DNA of 24,857 nucleotides from NCBI GenBank assembly GCA_913050645.1, contig CAJXAG010000011.1:1-24857 (forward strand). Reading direction: 5' to 3'. Shown here piece after piece: positions 19,897 through 24,857 of the stretch. Under the pieces are notes generated by a model. The model was given only the letters and a program-made list of their open reading frames with translations, had not been told where the DNA came from and ran no database searches. Each line of letters begins with the position of its first letter. The first letter of the stretch is position 1. A program made the position numbers and the translations under genes. Source of the DNA: an uncultured bacterium. GTDB taxonomy: Bacteria; Patescibacteriota; Minisyncoccia; Phycocordibacterales; UBA918.

Positions 19897-20268
19897 CTAT
19901 GACCAGAGATCAAGCCAAACACCAATGTAGTGTACAACGACGTACAGGAAAAAGATGTAGCCCAGTACACCGGCGATCAACGTCAGCGCAACATAGTTTA
20001 TGATTTCGTTACGCCGTCGCTTTACTTCGTTTAGGGTGCAGATACCTTTTTTGCGTGATAGATAGTAGTAGAGTGCGAATAGGAGCGCGAGAATACCCAC
20101 CGCGCGAAAGTACCATTTATAATCCCCGTAAAGCGTGTCAGCTAAACTTGATGCAAAGCTGACGGTAGAAACACCCATGAGCACAAGAATCACAGGGGAA
20201 AGACAACACAGTGACGCAAGCAGGACTGGGGCACTACTTACTTTGAAAACTTCTTTTAATTTTGACAT
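19897..20268 (-). CDS. MerT/MerC-like small membrane protein
   Basis: A 123-residue protein with three likely membrane helices (about 12-32, 50-70, 95-118) and the paired cysteines SLCCLSPVILVLMG (19-32) seen in mercuric transport MerT-type proteins. The basic loop YYYLSRKKGICTLNEVKRRR includes a third cysteine. It might move a metal or thiol compound, or be a general small membrane protein of CPR bacteria; no other mer gene is present. The frame is open up to 20451, but the added 61 residues look unlike protein and overlap the fusA-side hairpins, so I take ATG 20268. TATACC lies 8 bases before it, which suggests a leaderless mRNA. Confidence 0.62.
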   Translation of the reverse strand: MSKLKEVFKVSSAPVLLASLCCLSPVILVLMGVSTVSFASSLADTLYGDYKWYFRAVGILALLFALYYYLSRKKGICTLNEVKRRRNEIINYVALTLIAGVLGYIFFLYVVVHYIGVWLDLWS

Positions 20269-20372
20269 ATATATATGGTATACGAGCACGTGCGTGTTTT
20301 GTTTCACCCAAAATGCTATTGCGGTAGGGGTGTAGGTAGGGTATAGTATTCGCGATTTGCCTAGTGAGGTGA

Positions 20373-20510
20373 GAAAGTGTTTATACACTTTCGTAAGATC
20401 TTGTCTGATATTTTCTGAAAATTTGAAAGAAAATATCATCAAGGTGTACAAAGTCTGTAAGACTTTTTCTGTTTTAGGAAAAGAGTGCGGCCGGCTTCGC
20501 CGGCCGCACT
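20373..20510 (+). other. Hairpin-rich region upstream of fusA
   Basis: Four stems follow each other: GAAAGTGT/ACACTTTC (20373-20392), GATATTTTC/GAAAATATC (20407-20437), AAAGTCT/AGACTTT (20450-20466, followed by TTCTGTTTT and so terminator-like), and a 12-bp GC-rich stem AGTGCGGCCGGC/GCCGGCCGCACT (20484-20510). A GGGAGG at 20519-20524 looks like a ribosome site but has no start codon near it. The purpose is unclear: an attenuator or insulator before fusA is possible. Confidence 0.5.
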
Positions 20511-20551
20511 AGTAACTAGGGAGGACAAATTTATACATATATAAGTAAGAC

Positions 20552-20557
20552 TATAAG
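20552..20557 (+). promoter_or_regulatory. Possible -10 box of fusA
   Basis: TATAAG lies 11 bases before the fusA ATG, so transcription would begin about 5 bases before it. The -35 match is weak (TTTATA at 20530-20535). Confidence 0.35.
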
Positions 20558-20568
20558 TAACAATTATT

Positions 20569-22758
20569 ATGGCACGAGCATTTCCACTGGATCGTCTTCG
20601 AAACTTCGGTATCGTTGCACACGTAGACGCGGGAAAAACAACAACATCGGAACGTATTCTGTTTTATACAGGTATGAGCCACAAAATCGGTGAGGTACAC
20701 GATGGTGCAACCGTAACTGACTGGATGGACCAAGAACGTGAGCGCGGTATTACTATTACTGCCGCAGCGATTTCTTGTAACTGGGCAAAGACGCTAGAAA
20801 CTGATCGAACAAACAAAGACAATCAGTTCACCTTTAACATTATTGATACACCGGGCCACATCGACTTTACTGCAGAGGTAAAGCGATCAATGCGTGTACT
20901 TGACGGTGCTGTTGTGGTATTTGACGGTGCTGCTGGTGTGGAGCCACAGACTGAAACAAACTGGGGGTATGCTGACGAGGCGAATGTTCCGCGAATCTGT
21001 TTTGTAAACAAGATGGATAAACTTGGTGCTGATTTCGACTCATCAGTGAAATCTATTGAAGACCGACTTTCAAAGAAGGCGTGTCGAATCCAGATCCCTA
21101 TGGGAGCTGAGGACAACATGAAAGGTGTAGTAGACCTCATCACTATGAAGTCATACACGTTTTCAGGACAGATGGGTATGGACGTTGTTGAGGAAGAGAT
21201 TCCAGAAGAGTTTATGGCGGAAGCACAAGCTCGTCGAGCTGAGCTTATCGAATGTGTGGTTGAGCACGATGATGCACTCATGGAAGCCTTTCTTGAGGGT
21301 AACGAGCCATCGGTAGAAGATCTGAAGGCGACGTTGCGAAAAGCAGTGCTTGCAAACGAAATCTTCCCGGTTATGACCGGTACCGCGTTGCAGAACATCG
21401 GTGTACAGCTTGTACTCGACGCTGTGGTTGACTACCTCCCGTCACCACTTGATCTTCCTGACGTAGAAGGAACTGATCCGAAAGATGAAGAAACCGTGGT
21501 AACACGAAAGCCATCAGACGATGAAGGTATGGCCTCACTTGTGTTCAAGCTACAGGACGATAAGTTCGTAGGACAGCTTGCGTTCTTCCGTGTGTACTCC
21601 GGTGTGGTGAAGTCTGGTACGTATATCATGAACGCATCAACCGGAAACAAAGAACGAATCGGACGAATTGTACGATTGATGGCTGACAAGCGAGAAGAAG
21701 TTGATGAGGTGTACGCTGGAGAAATTGCTGCTGCGGTAGGTATTAAAGAAGTGAAGACTTCACACACGTTGTGTGACGTAGATGCACCAATCCTCCTTGA
21801 AACTATTTCATTCCCAGCTCCCGTGGTTGCAGTGCGTGTAGAGCCTAAGACAAAGCAAGATCAGGAAAAGATGGGTATTGCACTTAAGCGACTATCTGAT
21901 GAAGACCCAACCTTTACGGTGTCAACTGACGAAGAAACACTCGAAACAATCATCGCTGGTATGGGTGAGCTGCACCTCGACATTCTTGTAGACCGAATGA
22001 AGCGAGAGTTTGGTGTTGAAGCGGAAATCGGACAGCCACAGGTGGCATACCGAGAAACAATCCAGCGTGAAGCTGAAGCGGAACACAAATATCAGAAGCA
22101 GACCGGTGGACGAGGCCAGTATGGTCACGTGAAGATCCGCATCAAGCCACTAGAGGCACTTGAACTCGATGAAGACGGCGAGCCAGTAAAGGTTGCAAAG
22201 AACGTAACGCGAGAAGAGCACTTCGAGTTCATCAACTCTATCAAGGGTGGTGCGATTCCACAGGAATACATTCCAGCAGTAATGAAGGGATGCAAGGAAG
22301 CGATGGCACGAGGACAAGTTGCTGGGTACAAAATGGAAGATGTGTCTGTAGAACTCTACGACGGATCATTCCACGATGTGGACTCATCTGAAATCGCCTT
22401 CAAGCTTGCAGGTATCAACGCGTTTAAGGAAGCAGCAGTTCGGGCCAACGCAGTTATCCTTGAGCCAATCATGAAGGTTGAAGTACGTACTCCAGAAGAG
22501 TACATGGGAGATATTCAAGGAAATATTTCTTCTAAGCGTGGTACGCTTGAGGCCACTGAAGAAGTGGGGGGTAAGACTATCGTAAACGCGAAGATCCCAC
22601 TTTCTGAAATGTTTGGGTACACAAACACACTTCGATCTATGACACAGGGACGAGCTTCAATGACTATGGAGTTTGATCACTACGAAGTGGTACCACCAAA
22701 CGTTGCGGAAGAAATCAAGAAAAACCGCGGGGTGAAATCTGATACTGATGAAGCGTAG
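20569..22758 (+). CDS. fusA: Translation elongation factor G
   Basis: A 729-residue EF-G, the GTPase that moves tRNAs and mRNA through the ribosome. The GTPase motifs are AHVDAGKTTTSERILFYTG (P-loop), RGITITAAAI (switch I), DTPGHIDFT (G3) and NKMDKLGAD (G4). Domains II-V follow in order, with GMGELHLDILVDRMKREFGV in domain III, GGRGQYGHVKIRI in domain IV and IQGNISSKRGTLE in domain V. Length is slightly above the usual 700. No Shine-Dalgarno site is present. By my hand count about 23 of some 36 Arg codons are CGA, unlike the NAD genes. The 3' end of the gene takes part in a long hairpin around the stop codon. Confidence 0.97.
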   Translation: MARAFPLDRLRNFGIVAHVDAGKTTTSERILFYTGMSHKIGEVHDGATVTDWMDQERERGITITAAAISCNWAKTLETDRTNKDNQFTFNIIDTPGHIDFTAEVKRSMRVLDGAVVVFDGAAGVEPQTETNWGYADEANVPRICFVNKMDKLGADFDSSVKSIEDRLSKKACRIQIPMGAEDNMKGVVDLITMKSYTFSGQMGMDVVEEEIPEEFMAEAQARRAELIECVVEHDDALMEAFLEGNEPSVEDLKATLRKAVLANEIFPVMTGTALQNIGVQLVLDAVVDYLPSPLDLPDVEGTDPKDEETVVTRKPSDDEGMASLVFKLQDDKFVGQLAFFRVYSGVVKSGTYIMNASTGNKERIGRIVRLMADKREEVDEVYAGEIAAAVGIKEVKTSHTLCDVDAPILLETISFPAPVVAVRVEPKTKQDQEKMGIALKRLSDEDPTFTVSTDEETLETIIAGMGELHLDILVDRMKREFGVEAEIGQPQVAYRETIQREAEAEHKYQKQTGGRGQYGHVKIRIKPLEALELDEDGEPVKVAKNVTREEHFEFINSIKGGAIPQEYIPAVMKGCKEAMARGQVAGYKMEDVSVELYDGSFHDVDSSEIAFKLAGINAFKEAAVRANAVILEPIMKVEVRTPEEYMGDIQGNISSKRGTLEATEEVGGKTIVNAKIPLSEMFGYTNTLRSMTQGRASMTMEFDHYEVVPPNVAEEIKKNRGVKSDTDEA

Positions 22759-22777
22759 GCTTCATCAAGATTTCACC
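22731..22777 (+). other. Long hairpin enclosing the fusA stop codon
   Basis: GGTGAAATCT (22731-22740) pairs with AGATTTCACC (22768-22777), and TGATGAAGC (22746-22754) with GCTTCATCA (22759-22767). The left arm has a 5-base bulge. The TAG stop is in the GTAG loop. The two stems total 19 bp. Confidence 0.7.
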
Positions 22778-22802
22778 GGGTGGAGCGTGAGAAGTGACTC
22801 CC

Positions 22803-23008
22803 GTAAAACAAAGTTTAAATTTTGTTTTACCTTCGCAAGAGGTTGTACGACAAAACCCTCCAAGCTTGCTTAAAGGCTTTTGTCGTACAACCTGAACAGT
22901 TTCTGTAAGAAAGTGAGTCGCCCTTTCTGAGGGCGACGAACCGCGAGCCGTGACGACAGGTACTTAGAAAAATGAACCTGAAAGGGATCATTTTGCTTAG
23001 TAACCTGT
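22803..23008 (+). ncRNA. Structured 3' region of fusA
   Basis: The gene-free 362 bases after fusA hold a series of stems: GTAAAACAAA/TTTGTTTTAC (22803-22830); a perfect 16-bp stem AGGTTGTACGACAAAA (22840-22855) with 22878-22893; GTCGCCCT/AGGGCGAC (22917-22937); and ACAGGT/ACCTGT (22956-23008) enclosing AAAATGA/TCATTTT (22969-22994). None is followed by a T run before the final terminator at 23048. It is either a long structured 3' end or a separate small RNA. Confidence 0.5.
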
Positions 23009-23047
23009 GTTGAAGACTGATGCAGAATAGATAATACAAAACAAAAA

Positions 23048-23077
23048 CCGCAGACATCTTGTCTGCGGTTTTTTGTG
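23048..23077 (+). terminator. Terminator of the fusA transcript
   Basis: AACCGCAGAC (23046-23055) pairs with GTCTGCGGTT (23061-23070), loop ATCTT, followed by TTTTGTGT. Confidence 0.88.
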
Positions 23078-23108
23078 TATAGCTCTGAATTTAATAAAAT
23101 TTTTCTGC

Positions 23109-23114
23109 TATTAT
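23109..23114 (+). promoter_or_regulatory. -10 box of a leaderless surface-protein gene
   Basis: TATTAT ends six bases before the ATG, which puts the transcription start on the start codon itself. The -35 match is poor (CTGAAT). Confidence 0.55.
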
Positions 23115-23120
23115 TAAGGA

Positions 23121-24026
23121 ATGAAAAATTGGTTTTTATTATCCATAGTTGTAGCTATATTGTCATATGGTCTGGGCAGTTCAGTGGTAGACGCAAATCA
23201 ACCAAATAATAATTCTTTTGATACACCTGCTGAGGTCACTGGGTACGGATGGAGCCCAAACATTGGCTGGGTGTCTTTTCAAGGTGCGAACTATGGTGTT
23301 GCAATACGACCAAATGGAAATATTGATGGTTTTGCCTGGAGTCCAAACGTAGGATGGATTCGCTTTGGTGGTCTAAACCCAGGGTGCCCAACAGGGAGCT
23401 GCCGTGCGGTTATTGATTTTAATACAAATCGTCTTTCAGGCTGGGCACGCGCACTCAATTCTGGTGATGGTTGGGATGGTTGGATTTCTTTAAGCGCGGA
23501 TAATCATGGGGGCAGTACTTATGGTGTGAACGCTCAATCATCTGGCAAACTGGGCGGGTATGCATGGGGGAGTGATGTGATAGGGTGGTTCAATTTTGCG
23601 GATGTATCGGTAAATACACCATGTGCACCAGTATCCTCATGTACGGCAGATTTAGAAAGTGTCGAATCGACCGATATGTGGTGCCGTACCACTGTTACTG
23701 ATTGTGCGACGGGGCAATCCTGTGTCCCTGCTACTGCATCATGCGTTTCTGGTATCAATGTTTTAGAAGTTGAGCCAACAATTGTGCGTTCTGGTGATAG
23801 TGTGACTATTACCTGGGATACGGTACCCGGTATGTTTTCAAGTTGTCGCGTGGAAGGACGTGGGGAAGGGTGGAACGGACTTTCAAATAGTTCTGGAGTA
23901 AGCTCGAGCCCATTAGGTAACAACACATCTCGATACCAACTTATTTGTACTGACGCAGTCTCTGGCAGTGAATCAGTGGTTGAACAGGTTGACGTGCGTG
24001 TTTTACCAACAATACGTGAAATCTAA
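23121..24026 (+). CDS. Secreted surface protein with WSPNxGW repeats and an Ig-like end
   Basis: A 301-residue exported protein. Residues 1-26 form a signal peptide (KNWFLLSIVVAILSYGLGSS, then a polar part). The repeats WSPNIGWVSF (44-53) and WSPNVGWIRF (73-82), followed by diverged ones (GWDGWISL, AWGSDVIGWFNF), are a beta-rich pattern I associate with Parcubacteria cell-surface proteins. Paired cysteines (GCPTGSC, then several between 170 and 215) suggest disulphides. The last 90 residues (LEVEPTIVRSGDSVTITWD...) look like an Ig-like domain. No sorting signal is visible. The ATG lies directly after the -10 box. The next gene begins 11 bases after the stop. Role: probably cell surface or pilus-related, not proven. 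Confidence 0.8.
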   Translation: MKNWFLLSIVVAILSYGLGSSVVDANQPNNNSFDTPAEVTGYGWSPNIGWVSFQGANYGVAIRPNGNIDGFAWSPNVGWIRFGGLNPGCPTGSCRAVIDFNTNRLSGWARALNSGDGWDGWISLSADNHGGSTYGVNAQSSGKLGGYAWGSDVIGWFNFADVSVNTPCAPVSSCTADLESVESTDMWCRTTVTDCATGQSCVPATASCVSGINVLEVEPTIVRSGDSVTITWDTVPGMFSSCRVEGRGEGWNGLSNSSGVSSSPLGNNTSRYQLICTDAVSGSESVVEQVDVRVLPTIREI

Positions 24027-24037
24027 TAAGTACTACT

Positions 24038-24376
24038 ATGAATATTACAAATCCAATAATACTAAAAATATTGATAGGTGCCGTACTATTGGCAATAGTC
24101 GTTTCACTTGCTATTGGTGCTTCGTTGTTTATTTCAGCTTTTACTGCTGATGTTACTAACTCAAAAAACACTACATCTAACACAGATGCGATAATTGAAT
24201 CGGAACCAGATTCTTCTGACGAACGAGTCGCCACAATAGAACGTGCAGAGGCGATGCATGTTGAAGGAAATGCTACACCAACTGATGAACAGATAGCGCG
24301 CATGGAGGTTATGAATGCTCAGACATCTGATATGGATGAGCAGGAGAGACAAAAACTTTTAGAAGCAATGCAATAG
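24038..24376 (+). CDS. Small membrane-anchored acidic protein
   Basis: A 112-residue protein with one membrane helix at about residues 8-35 (ILIGAVLLAIVVSLAIGASL) and an acidic, Ser/Thr-rich tail predicted to be outside the cell (NTDAIIESEPDSSDERV), ending in a helical segment rich in Glu, Gln and Met. No family recognised. It follows the surface protein by 11 bases with no Shine-Dalgarno site and no promoter between, so they are probably co-transcribed and work at the same surface. Confidence 0.6.
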   Translation: MNITNPIILKILIGAVLLAIVVSLAIGASLFISAFTADVTNSKNTTSNTDAIIESEPDSSDERVATIERAEAMHVEGNATPTDEQIARMEVMNAQTSDMDEQERQKLLEAMQ

Positions 24377-24390
24377 GTATAATATAAATC

Positions 24391-24421
24391 AAAAACCCCT
24401 GGGCTCTGCCCCGGGGTTTTT
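24391..24421 (+). terminator. Terminator of the surface-protein operon
   Basis: AAAACCCC and CGGGGTTTT form the base of the stem, with GGG/CCC as an inner stem around CTCTG. A run of T follows. The 15-base core GGGCTCTGCCCCGGG recurs at 24787-24801. Confidence 0.85.
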
Positions 24422-24422
24422 G

Positions 24423-24857
24423 ATTCGGTTAGCTTGCAGAATGCACACAGATAAGTTACTAACTCTAGCCTTTACTTGTTGTGAGCGTTAGGCACAGGCA
24501 GGAAGACCTGTGTTCATTGATCTGTTGCTTGCAACAGTGAGAACCAATGAGCAGAAATCGCGTTTTTACATTTGGTGTAGTCAAGTTATTTCTATTTATT
24601 AGATAGCTTCAGTAATTTCAAAGGAAGTTCATACTAGGAACAGGTGTGTATGGTATTCGTGTAGAGAATATGGCGCATGTACTAATTTGACTGAATGAAA
24701 TCAGTTGTTAACTAACCAACGGCCCACTGAAGAAAATTAATACTATTACTTTAGTTTTTTACTAGCATTGTCCCTGAATGCCCCGTGGGCTCTGCCCCGG
24801 GAATGAAAGGGACTTAAAAATTAGTTCGGCGGAGGCCGAAACCTTAGCTAGCAAAGA
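24423..24857. other. Gene-free tail with small hairpins
   Basis: I see no convincing reading frame and no tRNA, tmRNA or RNase P signature. Small stems occur at CACAGG/CCTGTG (about 24492-24512), TGTTGC/GCAACA (about 24523-24536), and near the end, where GTCCC...GGGAC encloses a copy of the GGGCTCTGCCCCGGG hairpin (about 24770-24813), followed by TTCGGC/GCCGAA. It is either an intergenic region before a gene beyond the window or a structured RNA. Confidence 0.4.

Noticed and set aside
24423..24857. tmRNA, RNase P RNA, SRP RNA or a tRNA in the tail
   Set aside because: None of their signature sequences is visible and the small hairpins do not form any of these folds.
1..24857. CRISPR array, insertion sequence or prophage structural genes
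   Set aside because: No regularly spaced repeats, transposase, integrase, capsid, tail or terminase genes could be found.

Overview
The window looks like a chromosomal segment of a Patescibacteria/CPR bacterium of the Parcubacteria type. This rests on the surface protein with 'WSPNIGW' repeats, the membrane/spermidine-synthase fusion, the small MerT-like membrane protein, a 22-codon Lys-rich gene, and several genes whose -10 box lies almost on the start codon, which implies leaderless mRNAs. The assignment is inference: the window has no rRNA or other phylogenetic marker apart from fusA. I found no tRNA, rRNA, CRISPR array, transposase or integrase.

Region 1 (1-7567) holds a nearly complete nicotinamide-to-NADP salvage route. 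A GNAT acetyltransferase and nadK form one short operon. A Nudix hydrolase, nadD, pncA (nicotinamidase), pncB (nicotinate phosphoribosyltransferase) and a long glutamine-dependent nadE form a second. The gaps before pncA and pncB carry two copies of the same unrecognised structured RNA. Its apical stems differ almost completely in sequence yet both stay fully paired.

Region 2 (7575-15651) holds a minus-strand membrane protein and an ADP-ribosylglycohydrolase. A divergent plus-strand operon follows: a protein-kinase-like protein, a von Willebrand A protein, a divergent adenylosuccinate-synthetase-like enzyme and a protein with a SAM/HhH-like N-terminus. A large minus-strand nucleotidyltransferase-domain protein closes the region. 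The NAD operons, the divergent pair and the nucleotidyltransferase gene share promoter/operator sequences (TAGTGT...ACAC and TTGACACTAA), so they look like one regulon. Several genes also have a boxA-like GTTCTTT(A/G)A sequence just before the Shine-Dalgarno site.

Region 3 (15652-24857) mixes a tiny leaderless Lys-rich gene, an HD-domain gene broken by an in-frame TAG, and a minus-strand run (MerT-like, spermidine-synthase-like, PlsC-like acyltransferase). It ends with fusA (EF-G) inside heavily structured flanks, a surface protein, a small membrane-anchored acidic protein and a gene-free tail. fusA uses CGA as its main Arg codon and lacks a Shine-Dalgarno site. The NAD/ADP-ribose block uses CGT and has strong Shine-Dalgarno sites. 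That contrast suggests the block was acquired as a unit or is expressed in a different way.

Working model (inference): regions 1 and 2 form a co-regulated module that rebuilds NAD(P), clears ADP-ribose and runs an uncharacterised kinase/vWA/PurA-like pathway. The most novel-looking signals are the paired RNA element, the shared operators with boxA-like leaders, and the kinase-vWA-PurA-like operon.
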